The translations under genes and the position numbers were made by a program. The notes beneath the pieces were generated by a model that had not been told where the DNA came from, did no database searches, and worked only from the letters and a program-made list of their open reading frames with translations. Source: Branchiostoma lanceolatum (taxonomy: Eukaryota; Chordata; Leptocardii; Amphioxiformes; Branchiostomatidae). From it: DNA of 64,000 nt. Shown one piece after another: positions 1 to 12,700 of the stretch (positions within the stretch are counted from its first letter, which is position 1; each line of letters starts with the position of its first letter). The stretch covers positions 13,254,924 through 13,318,923 of the forward strand of contig NC_089732.1 in the NCBI RefSeq assembly GCF_035083965.1, given 5' to 3'.

Positions 1-721
1 CTGGTATTTTTTCTGTTGGTTGGTTGGATTGTGTCAAGAAGGACATCAAGGTATGCGACCTAACCAGTGTGGTGAGTGCAAGGGTATTAGTGCAGGTGCC
101 TAGACCCCTGGATGAGAGAGCTCAGAATTAAAGAGGGCATTAAAACATTGAAAGCCTTTCTTGGTGGGATTTTTGGGGAAGTCTTGGCAATTCTGGGGTG
201 GGTATGACAGGTTAGACTTCATACTTGTAGAATTTGTTGACAAAAACGTCCTTTCTCCATCTTTTTGTCTTCTGGACCCCCGGTGGGATGGTCGCAAGAG
301 GGCCCTTATAAGGCAAACGGACTGACTCAAGTGCTCTCGCTCGGGGGTGTTTCCCCGGAGAATAGCCGTATAGAAGTTCTCGTAATTCTGATAGATGACA
401 GTCTGCAGAACAGGTCAGAATTTAAGGGTAAATTTTCTTGGTCAGAACCTTTGGTTCCTGAGATAATGACACCTAATTTCTGAGAACTTCTCCATAGGAA
501 TGCATGTATTATTGGCCCAAACTGGAATACCCCAATCCCCCCTGTGAACCCTTTGGACAGAGCCGCTTTGAAGTGCGGTGTGAGGACTAGCCGACTGCTG
601 CCCACCCCTGTGTCAGGGACCCCAGCAGAAGTATAATCAAATAATGGATACTACATAACTATGGTTTCTACAATAAAAAAATTGCAAATCTTGATATGAT
701 AACGACTTGTATTTTATCCAG
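1..721 (+). other. USP24 intron, 3' part
   Basis: This stretch precedes the Cys-box exon and ends in a normal acceptor at 720-721. I see no convincing exon, RNA or mobile element in it. The short open frames on both strands resemble no family I know. Confidence 0.5.
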
Positions 722-3700
722 CATTTACCACTGGTTGACGGACGAGCAAGCTGTGGACATGTGGGGCTTAAGAACGGTGGCGCCACCTGTTACATGAACT
801 CGGTACTGCAGCAGCTCTTTATGACCCCAGGCATTCCAGAGGTTTGTAAGCTTTTTCTCCAACTTTCAAAACAACATTCTGATGGTATACAAATAACTAT
901 GAATTCATATAGCTTTACAGGGATCTAATTTCGCAGAAGGAGGAAGATTTTTTAGCGAAGCATCAGGAGCGAGCTTGATAGTATGTTTTAAGCCCGTTTC
1001 AGGAATCCGTCCGTGAACGCCGCCTGTCACTCTTTACCTTGTTAGTAAGGTCTGGCATTCCAGCACATAGGTGTTCTTGGTTCGAAAAGGGTTTTCAACC
1101 CACCCCAGTTGATCTATTATCACAAGAACCTGTTGAACACCTTGCCCCCCTCCAAAAAAACCTCTGTGGACACCAAATCTTCAGACTGGCTTGGCAGACG
1201 CCTTGCTGACTTAGTTCTTTGTTAACAAATATTATCATGGCAGAACTAAAGAGTGCTACGTTGGTACTTTCTTTACAGTGAACTTGAGTGAAGTAAGATC
1301 AACCCAGACACCTTCGCTATCTCTCTCTCTCTCTCTATCCAGTTTTACGTCTTTTGTTCCCCATCATATGGAGGTTGGACGTGCTTGCACATGGATGGGG
1401 GAGCCCCAGAACTCCTCATCAAGTGCAAGTCTTTTTTGTAGCAAGTTTTTACGGCTGGATGCCCTTCCTAACGCCAACCCAAACCCTATTGCTGGGCTAT
1501 GGCAATAATTTTTTATAATTGTCACACTTTTTTGGTGGTGTTTCAAGATCGCAGTTAAAACGATTGTGTGATATAGTTACTATTATATTATATAATATTA
1601 CACAATCGTTTTAAATGCGATATGATAGAAAGATCTTTGAGGTTTTATGATTTTGTAGCAGAGAGGTCACAACGAAAGCTGCAAAAATATAACCTCTAAA
1701 ACATTTCAAAATCTACAGTATGAATTCTTATTACAGGGATGCTTAAACCTTACTTAACTTCCAAGTGCCGCAATTATAAACTTTCCTCATTGATTTTGCA
1801 AATTGGCTCCTGATTCCCATGATTTGTATTTATTTGAATTGTCAAAATCATTACGTTAGCTATCTACGTACCTAAAATCATGACAATCAACCCCTTCTAG
1901 AGTTATTCTCTTTTAAAATGCCCGTTTTCCATTGTCTTTCAGCAATTGTTGGGAGTGGAATCGTCCACGCAGAGTGCGTCGTCTGACGGAATCCTACACG
2001 AGGTTCAGCGTATCATGGCGCACCTCCAGGGCAGCATGGTGCAGTACTACACACCCGAGCACTTCTGGAACTCCTTCAAACTCTGGGGGGAGACCATCAA
2101 CGTCAGGGAGCATCAGGATGCCTTCGAGTTCCTCACCAACTTAACAGACCAGGTATAGATACTAGAGTTAAGCCTTAAGGTTTGTGGGGTGGCTAATGTA
2201 GTGAAATTGACTTTGCATTATTTTACCATCAAAGAAGTGAAAGAAAACTGGGTTTGCACACTGAATATTGGTAGCTAAGAACGTTAGGTTTCCAAACATA
2301 GTTTTTGGAAACGCATGGATGACGTTATCATGATTTATTGCCCTTGTCATAAATTGTCGTGAATCCAAAGGTTCAGGGTTCAAATCCCAAGCAGCTATCG
2401 ATGTATTGCCATTGGGAAAGGCACTTAACACCAATTTTCCTTACTCGACTCGTGAAAATACATGTAAGTACATAGCTTTCACTGAGGATGTCTTCTCGAA
2501 TCGGACCTAAAGGCAGAGGAAAGCCATGATAAGAGTAGGGGTATGGGTCCTCTCCAGTGTGAGTGGATCAAACCTTACAGTCCAGCATTTCTCAGCTTGT
2601 GTTTACTGTACAAAACTGGTCTGTTACACCTTTAAATGGTTTAGTGGTTTTGCAAACAAACAAACAAACAAACACATTAATCTGTAGTCATGTCATAATG
2701 GCCAAAAATTTCTCTTAAGATAAAGAATTACTAACTTTTTTCAATGTGCTATTTGGTGAATCGAAGATGCTTATGAATTACAGTGTTTCTAGCAATGTCA
2801 AAATGTCCAAGTATATGTTGCTATAGTTAACTTAATCATCTAAAATTCTATTACTAACTGATTTACTGACTGGTTATTGATCTGATCACCCAGGTTGACA
2901 CTGTGCTGAAGAAGTTGAGTAAACAGGAGCTGTTCAAGTCCAAGTTCCAGGGCGTGTTCAGCGATCAGCAGATCTGTATCGAGTGTCCCCACCGCTACGA
3001 GCAGGAGGAAGAGTTCATGGCACTGAACGTCACCGTCAAACAGCCGACACTCGAGCAGTCGCTGGAGCAGTTCGTACGAGGAGAGATACTGGAAGGTAGG
3101 GGGACAGTAATTGTTTTATTTATTGGTTTGGCTGTTTAGTACACACAGCCAGGGCTGCCCAATTCTAAGCCTGTGGCTATTACAAAGGGCTAGCCCCCAT
3201 GACAAAGACAAGACATAACATTGGAATTTGACATGGACAGCATAACAATCTAGAGGAACAGTTATACTGCAACATCTAAATGTATCAGTTACATTTTGTA
3301 AGTTGTATCAGTTGATTTGTTACCTTTGCCAATGTCTTTGGTAGCATTTGTTCGTAGCTGTGTTTGTTGATGAACAGCATAACTCCAGAAGTTATGGATG
3401 GATTGTTGTGAAATTTGGTATGCAGCTAGGTACTCATGTATTGACCTATCAAAAAAGATTAGGTTATGTGTCCCCTGGCGGCTTTCCTTGGCACTGCAGC
3501 AGAAGGTCTGTTTTTTGTATGTTGTGTTCTGGACATGCTATGGTCACAATTGTTTTATGGTCACAATTGTTTTTAGGCTTGTGATGAAGTGGTATAGGTC
3601 GGGCTCTCTAGCAGCTTTATTGGAACTGCAGGGGCCGATGTTGTTTGAGGTTTTGAAGGAGAATACATGTAGCTCAGGCAGGGGTAGACAGATTGTCATG

Positions 3701-6700
3701 ATTTTTATTGAGATGCTAATGTTATAAATCAGGAGCTTGTTGTCAAATGCTGTGTTAGTTTTAGGAATAACAATTGTTATGGCTTTTGTTGCTATAAGAG
3801 TGATTTATGGACCGATGTTAAGGTCATTGGACTCAGATACAAGGAGCCAGACAACAGAAACTTCAGAGCTTACATGACTTTTTTCCTTCCCCCAGGACTC
3901 CAACACATGGAATGCCAGCATGGCACTTTCTCAGAATGAGACTTTCTCCTGGACTATTACACTTTCATGTAGAGGATTACTTTACAATACTGAATTATGG
4001 TCCTAGTAGGTTCATAACGAAGAGTTATTTCCTGGCCCCCAGGTGAGAATGCGTACCTGTGTGAGAAGTGTAACGAGAAGCGGAGTGCGGTGAAGAGGAT
4101 GTGTCTGAAGCGCCTGCCGCCCCACCTGGCTATCCAGCTCAAACGTTTCGACTACGACTGGGAGGCCAACAGAGCGCTCAAGTTCGACGACTACTTCAGA
4201 GTAAGCAATTTTCACTTTAGATTCATCTATTTTCGTGAGGATTTGATTTTGTATAAGGACTAGGAGTAGGTTTTCACAGTGCTGTCGAAACAAAACTGTC
4301 AAGTAAACGCACTTTTTATGTGAGAGCGCTCAAGTTCGACAACTATTTCAGAGTAAGCAACTCTCACATTAAATTCATTTATTTTTGTGAGGATTTGATT
4401 TTTCATAAGGAGTGGAGAGGAGTTTTTCACAGTGCTGTCGAAGCAAAACTGTAACATTAAAGCACTTTTTATGTGAGAGTGCTCAAGTTTGATGACTATT
4501 TCAGAGTAAGCAACTCTCACATACTATAACTTCATTTATCTTGGGGGGGGGTAGTTTTGTATCAGGAGTAGAGGGTTGGTTTTACAGTGTTTTAAGCTCG
4601 CTGTCAAAAGAATACTGTGTCATAAAACCAGTTTTACGTGAAAACCACAAAAATTAAACCAGCATTAATATCATTTTACATCGTTTTCGTGTTAATTGCA
4701 GATGAAGTATGTAGTATCTTTTCTTTTTTGTATGGAATGAAAGATGTTTTTATTGTTGTTGCTACATATTGTGTTTTCATAATGTTTTATACTTTTTTTA
4801 TTGTTTCTTCAATGCCGGTATGTCACCATATCCTTGTGACGTGTATTTTAAACTGGATGCTCCAGCTGTCTTCATTTCATGTGTAATCCTCCGACACAAA
4901 ATCTCTGCACATTAAAAAGATAAACACACTTATCGAGAAAAATAGGGGTGACCTGGTGTGCTTGGCTAGAAATGTGAGCCTTTTTAGTTATCAGAAAAGC
5001 ATTACTTTTTGTTCCAAGCATTACACTTTGAATTCAACATGATCTGCCTTTTTTTTTACAAACAACATCCTTTTTTTTCATCAGTTCCCGCGAGAGTTAG
5101 ACGTAGCGCCGTACACAGTGGAAGGTGTGGAACAGGCCACGCGGCAGGGGTGCACGGAACCCACGTCTCCGGGATCCCCCGCCAAACAGACCACGCTGTA
5201 CAGGCTGGTCGGGGTGGTGGTCCACAGCGGTCAAGCCAACGCCGGTCACTACTACGCCTTTATCCAGGACAGGCGGCCGGGGAGGCAGGGTCACTGGCTG
5301 AAGTTTAACGACACCACAGTAGAAGAGGTGGAGCTAACAGACCAACTGTTGGAAGAGGAGTGCTTCGGGGGGACTTTCCAAGTCAGCTCTACAGTAGGTG
5401 TCTTTCCCTTGAAATTCAAATGATTATACTTACATGTATGTGTCTGTTACTTTTTCAAATGTTCCTTTATTCAGCAAATTGTGATTTTAGAACTAAACCT
5501 AGCTTTTCTTCTCAACAAAATAACAGAAAAATGACACAATGTTTTATATACATATACTTACATTTTGCTCTTCTTTGTAACATCTTTATTTTCAAATTTG
5601 ATTAAAGAACTTTCCTAAGAAATGATTTTAATGATTCAGAAGTATTTTGATATTGGTATTTGACAAGTTTGGGGTGCAAATGATATCTGAATGTTTATTT
5701 ACTTTTTATCACACTCAAGCAGGAAGACTTTATCAAATTTTGAAATTTAGTTACAACTAAAACCCTTCTCTGACCTCTTCATCACAACATCTGTATCTAA
5801 AAGCCTGATTACCATGTGCATAGTTGTCCCTGTACTTCACATGTTACTTGTGATTTGCTCAGGCCACCAGTACATCCAGCTCCTTCCCGGAGACCCGCGT
5901 GCGCTACTGGAGCGCTTACCTCCTCTTCTACGAGAGACAAGATGGCCGCCCCGCTGTTCCCAAGTCACCGAGCAGCAAGGACGTTAGGAAACCCAACGGA
6001 AGGTAAGCACTTGGTTTTCTTTTTAAAAAAGCACTTAGATTATCTTGTGCTTCATTCAGAGAAGACACAGCTGTCACGACCTTGTGCTGCTCAAGATGAC
6101 AGCTTGTCCCTGCTAGCTGTACTGACGTACATGTAGGCTGGTGAACAGCAACAGATTTGACAATGATGAACTTGTGCTGTCTAGGTCGATGCCCAGAGAA
6201 GTCAGTCTGTTGCAGCAAGGTGGACTGATCTAGGCTGGTGAACAGCAGCAGATATAGCAATAGTGACCTTGAAATGCCCTTGTGCTGTCCAGGTCACTGC
6301 CCAGAGGTGACAGCCTATCCCATGGCCAGCTGGCTGCCCTGATCCAGGCAGGTGAACATCAGCAGATTTGACACTAACGACCTTGTAATGCCCTTGTGCT
6401 GTCCAGGTCGCTGCCCAGAGGTGACAGCCTGTCCCAGCTAGCTGCCCTAATCCAGGCAGGTGAACAGCAAGGGCTGTTCCAGTCCTCCATGCCCCCGGAC
6501 CTTCAGCAGGAGGTTCACGCCCAGAACCTGCGCTTCATGCTGAACAAGGACATCTACAGCACACAGTACTTCTCCTTCATCAAGAGACTGGTCTGCTGTC
6601 CTCTGGTGAGCATGCACCGCTACTGTCAATCTTTTTTTTTTTCCACATTCTTCTTATTCAATTTTCATACAAATGAATACAGACACGCATGGCACAGGTA

Positions 6701-9700
6701 CGGTAATCAAAATAAAATGCTCATTTTAAAGAAGCCGCTGCTGGGTTGGATGCTGCTGTCCATCAATTTTGGTTGTTCAGGGAAGGGTGAAGGCCCTTTT
6801 GGGACTGCAAAAAAGTGGTTGCTGGTTGGGGAAGACAGTTGGTTGCTTGGGAGAGGGTCTTAGCTATGTAAAAATGGACAGGACTGTTTCAATGTGTCCT
6901 CTGACAGCAGGTGGTTGCCCGCGTCAGGTTGTTGCTCGACCAGGTTTGACTGTATTCGCAAAATCAACACTTTTCCAAAACTACAAAATGATACAAACTA
7001 CGGTCAATCTTGAAATGTTTGCAGTGGTTTTATTTTTGCGATGACCTTTGACCACGAAATCAAGATGCAACTTACATGTATTTTGTGTATCTACTGCCTT
7101 AGGCCACACCAATTTAATTTCTTGGTTAACAATTTTTTTTTAAATTTCAGCACGAAAAAAATCATGAAAACAGAAGGCTGGGGTTAAAACTTGCACCTGA
7201 CCCTGTTCCCTCCCTGAAACTGTGCACCAAAGTACAAACTTTCCTCTGAGATTCTGTTTTCTGATCTAGATTTTTTTTTAAATTCCGTTAAACAAGAAAT
7301 TAAAATGGTGTGGCCTTATAGGATTCTTTAAACAGCAAACTTCAAACACTACAGATAAAAACCCTCCTTTCCGGCGTCCTACTGTAAAATCAAGTCTCTG
7401 CGAAAATAAACAAATTTGCTGTGCACCTTTATTTTATTCATTAGGCCACACCATTTTAATTTCTTGGTTAACGGAATTTGTAAAAAAATGCTAGATTGGA
7501 AAATCAACAGGAAAATAGAATCTCAGAGGAAAGTTTGTACTTTGGTGTACACAGTTTCAGGGAGGGAACAGGGTCAGGTGCAAGTTTTCACCCCAGCCTT
7601 CTGTTTTCATAATTTTTTTTTGCTACAATAAAAAAATCCGTTAACCAAGAAATAAAATTGGTGTGGCCTTAGATGCAATGTATACAATGTACATTTTCAT
7701 CTGATCTTATTTCATACTCCCATTGGGCTTACAGAAAGAATTACATAAACGTGTAGAGGATAGGAATCAGACTATTCATGTGTACACTAAATGCAATATC
7801 AAAGGAAAGTTCACATGAATAATTGATGAAACAAGGTTATGACAATATCACTGTTGCTCTAGGGATGACAAGGGATATATAGTATGTTTGTATATGTCAA
7901 TGAAGGTTAGACATCCAGGTAATAAGATACGCAAGTTAACAGCTACTCAAGCAACTGGATTGATTTTGGAAACGGTCAGATGTTTCAGGTACCATCCACT
8001 ACCTTTCATCAGTGACAGTGAGCTAGATCTGTATTCCAACAGGTATTCAGGGCTCAAAATTCATTTTTGGAAATACATGTAGGTGCACTGGTGCACCCAA
8101 CCAAGGGAATTAGGTGCACAGAAAGAAATTTGGGTGCACCACATAAAATAAAGGAGAATGTCAGCAAAACATAATTACAGTTTAATGCTCTTATAATTGT
8201 AATCAAGAACTTCAATCTGTAATCAAATTTCAAACAAGTAATACATCAAATGAAGTGCAACAAAGGGTTGTATTACTTTTTCTGATACTGTTTACTAGTG
8301 AACAATGGTATCTTTACGTTATAGCCTACAAAAATATCTAGGTGCACCAGTGCACCCACAGTCAAAGATTAGGTACACTGCTCCAATTTTGGAGCACACA
8401 GGTGCACATGCACCCACTATTTTGAGCCCTGGTATTTAACAAAAAAGTGTGGTTGTATTATGTTTCTGTGTTCTTTTTAACCTTTAGCACTCTGAGGTAG
8501 CCATTTGGCACCCAATTCCCTATTGGTTACAGAGTTAGGCAGCAGGGAGAAGGTTAAAAGATACGAAAATTTGCAAATGTTTCCTAGCAGGGAGATGTGG
8601 TGACAGAAGCGGAGCTGGTCGCAGGGACGAAACTGGCTCTACACTTCCTGTGCAATACGTACTTCACCACCAAGGGGGCGCTGCGTACTGAGGTGCACAG
8701 CTGGGTGGAGTGTGTGAAACAGCTGCTCCAGGCCAGCAGTCAGGCATGCACCTTCCTGGTCAACTTTGTCAGCCAACAGGAGGGAACACTGTACATCAGG
8801 TGGGTGGGGCACGTTATATGACTTTACTCACTCCACCCAGGTGTAAAAATGGGTACCTGACTTCGGTTGGGGAGATAAAACTCAGTAAAAGGCGGTGGAA
8901 GGAGAGGAATGGGCTCTACCTTCCGACACCATGCCCTAGACACAGTGGATAACAACCCACTGCCCCTACAGTCTCAAAAAGGCTATAGGACTACCTTTAC
9001 ATACCTACCTTTTACCTCAGATAGTCATACCATTTCTAAACCTGACCTTTGACCCATTGTACTCTCCAGACCACTGTTACTGGAGTGTCCTACGCGGGAA
9101 GTGCGGATCACGTTTGCGTCGCTAATCCACGCTGTGCTGGAGGTCTGCCTCAAGAGGAACATCTCACTATGTGACAGGTGGGACACTCCACACAGTTGTT
9201 CTTATTATATACAGATGTTTGCATGTTTTTTTTAAGTTAAGGAAGGAATGATTGAGTAATGGTTAAGAATTGTTTTACAGAATTTGTAATACTATGCTCT
9301 GAGCATTCAGCAAGCTAACAATTAAAGCAATTGATAGAAAAATGCAGAACAACACAACACAATTTTTGTGTAGACTGTTATTAGTCTCTTAACCAAATTT
9401 GCACAAGCATTTTTCTCATACACCCGTAAAATTATCCTTGCTGCTCAGTCCCTTTTTTGTGTACGACCATTAAGATTTTCCTTTGAACTGTTCATCTTGC
9501 TGTTACAGCCTGTTACAGCTGCTGCTGTCCATGGTCAACCAGTATGTCGCCAGCAACCTCAGGAACAGCGATGCCTTCTTCAGGTGTGTGGGGCAGGGGG
9601 ACACATACTTGTACAAAATGTAGACCATAGGATCTCTGGAAGAGTTGCTATGATTCTATCACTCAGGCATAATGATATACACTGTAAAAAATTGTTAAAT

Positions 9701-12700
9701 TTTCAAATTGTTTCTAAGTTCATAGTTGTGTACGATTACATAATGTAGCAAGTGGCAGGACAGAGCTGGAGGGGCTGGTCACCATATATATGAGTGTGTT
9801 TGAGTACGAATTAACAGATCAGTAGTTTGTTAGGCTAGACCATGTGAAGGTAAGCATTATGTATTTGCTTGCAAATGCTAAGACTGTGTTTCCTCCCCAG
9901 CCTGTTCCACGAGTACGGTCGGCTGGGCATCAGCGCGTGTGAACACCTCCTGCAGCAGAACATGTTCTCCTGCCTGCTGGGACTGCTGCTGACGGGACCT
10001 CAGATCCAACAGAGCACCACCGGCAGCAAGTGGACCCCGGGGGAGATCCCCGAGCTGCTACCGCTGCACCTCGCCCTGGCAACCACCGTTCTGCACTGTG
10101 ATGTGTCGTACGCGAGAAGTGACGGTAAGGGAACGTGTGATTTTGACTGGACGGAGCCTACTTTTTAGACACATCATAGACTAGAACATTGCTGCTTTAG
10201 GCATTGGAAAGTGACTCTTTTGAGTGTTTATTTGGTCCTACCTGTATTTGCTGTTTAATGAATTACGTGTATAATGAAATTGTAAGTTGAAGACATATAT
10301 CAAATATACATCTGCAATTGGCAGTATGAATTCTCAGATGTAAGAAAAAAATTTAAGCATCTAATGATCTTGCATAGGACTAAGAATCATATATTGTATT
10401 AAACGGAAGAAAAGTAATTCAAGCCCTGTATACATAGAGTACTTTTTGCGCCACATGCTTGTTGTTCCTAAACTTGCCATGTCTTTCAGATCCAGGGGAC
10501 TCCCTCCCTCCCAGACCCACCAGTATAGTCGCACCAGAACAGTACATCAAGGCTCCTGTAGCCGTGCAGGCCTGCGTATCAGGGGAACAGGTCAAAGCCT
10601 ACGTCAACGAGGTAATGTCTCCCTTGTATGATTACTGTACTACAGAATTATTTCAAATGCCAAATTCAAACACTGTGAAAACATCGCCATCCTGCCACAA
10701 AAATAAAATCACTGCGAAAATAAATGAATTCACAGTATCTGCTTCATCATCTGGGATTATAACAGGCCTATAGCCCTTTTGGTGATCTTGACAGCTTTGA
10801 CTTTACTCTAAATAAAAAGACTCTTTGTACACAACCAAGTGATTTATTCAACCAACGTTTCGGTGACCATCTGTCACCTTGCTCAGAGCAATATTGACTG
10901 GTTCACTTTGCACTGCAGCACAGGTGTTGCTGCTTATAGATGTGTTCCCAAACGCAAAGTACTTACATTATATACACTGTTACATGGAACAGTATCTATA
11001 ATGCGGTCCCAAACGTACAGGAGTGTTATAAATACGTAATTATCAAGTAAAAACAATTTGCATACCCGTACTTGATAATTATGTATTTATTACAGTCCTG
11101 CACGTTTGGGACCGCATTGTAGATACATATACAGCCGTCGGGCGATCCTACCCGCTTTCGGGCTGGTACCTCGAGTGATACGGAATACCCCATGTTGTAT
11201 TTTATTTATGTCATACCCACCCGAGAAAATACACATTTCAATGCAGAATGAGCCAGAAGTTGAGGGAGTTTTGTGTCCTCGAAGAAAAAACTGTAACAAC
11301 ATTAATTCCAACCTCCAAATCCTGTATTCAAATTTTCGACGGCGGCGCAACCGGCGCGCTCGAAACGCATTCGAAATATTCTATGGAATACAGATACGGA
11401 TAGTTATCACACGGCCGGAACACCCGTATCAGGCCCAGGCATGACATAAAGTGACTTACTAACCTGATGAAACTATTTACAGAATCGATTTGACGTAACA
11501 CTGATTCCATCCCCATGCGTGTGTTGCTCCAGGTTGTGTGGGTGTTCACCCAAGGCTCCACCCCTCCCTCCACCATGGTGGAGATGCTGCTGCACTGCTG
11601 CTACTGTAACAGGCACTTCTCCCTGCTGCTGCTCGACCACCTCAAGCAGTACCTCCGCACAACCGCCACCAGCGAGCTGCGGGGGCTACTCACCACCCTG
11701 CAGGAGGTTTGTTTGTTTGTTTGTTTGTTTGTTCTGCATGATGCTGCAGTCACAATTCCCAGGCCCAGCCAGGCAGTTTGCAGGAACGAAAAGTATGATA
11801 TAAAAGACACAAAAAGTTGCAAAAATTAATCACGAGCACCATTTGTGTATAGTCTTAATATGAATCGTTTAATTCAGCCCGGAAATGTGACCTTAGCATA
11901 ACCCAGAAATGTGACCTTAGCATAACTGTTAAAACATTAGGCGTAATACACCAGTTTGGTAGAGTAAGTACAAGCTGTGTAAGAACGGACTGTAAGCCAG
12001 TAAGGGTCGGCTCCGAAGTACTGGATCTCATGTACATCCCTTCTGAGAGAATGTCCCTAACCAAATCTAGGTACTCATTTTCACCTGAGTAAAGTGAGGA
12101 AATATGTGTAAAGTACCTTTTCCTAGAGCACAACATTGGGGTTTTCTTGGGATTCGAACCCAGAACCTTTAGAGTTAACAACCCTAACCACAAGACCACC
12201 TTGCCACCAGGTTCTGATGCTTGAGAGTAAGGAAATATGTGTAAAGACCTTTTCCTAAGGGCACAACATAGGTACCTGCTAGGGATTCAAACCCAAACCT
12301 TTAGAGTCAACAACCCTAACCACAAGACCACCTTATAATTATCACCAGGTCCTGATGCTAGAGGACCCCCTGCAGACGGCGAGGCTGGACACCGTCATCA
12401 AGGGGACCAACAACGACGGGCTGATCGGCCTGATGCGAGGCAGCCACACCAGCGACAGCACGCGCACCTACCAGTGCGTGAAGTTCCTGGTGCACCTGGC
12501 CAACAAGAGCCACCCCGCAAAGGAGTTTCTGTTGGAGGTGTCGTCAGGGTGGAAGTGGGCTGTGTCGTGGCTGCAGAAGAAGATGCAGGTGAGACAAAAC
12601 ACCTGTTTGAAAGTTTTATTGCAAGTTCTTGTCTGTAGGCTAGTTACAAGTACATGTAACATGAAAAGGATGGGCCAACAATGATGAACAGTATAGCATG

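Noticed and set aside
11090..11576. Several overlapping frames upstream of USP24 exon 13
   Set aside because: They cross the foldback element and intron sequence and match no part of USP24. The exon itself starts at 11533 with correct phase.
12121..12206. tRNA gene suggested by box A and box B on the minus strand
   Set aside because: It is duplicated with SINE body sequence and degenerate in the arms; a SINE head, not a tRNA gene. The same applies to the heads near 37490, 42780 and 51900.
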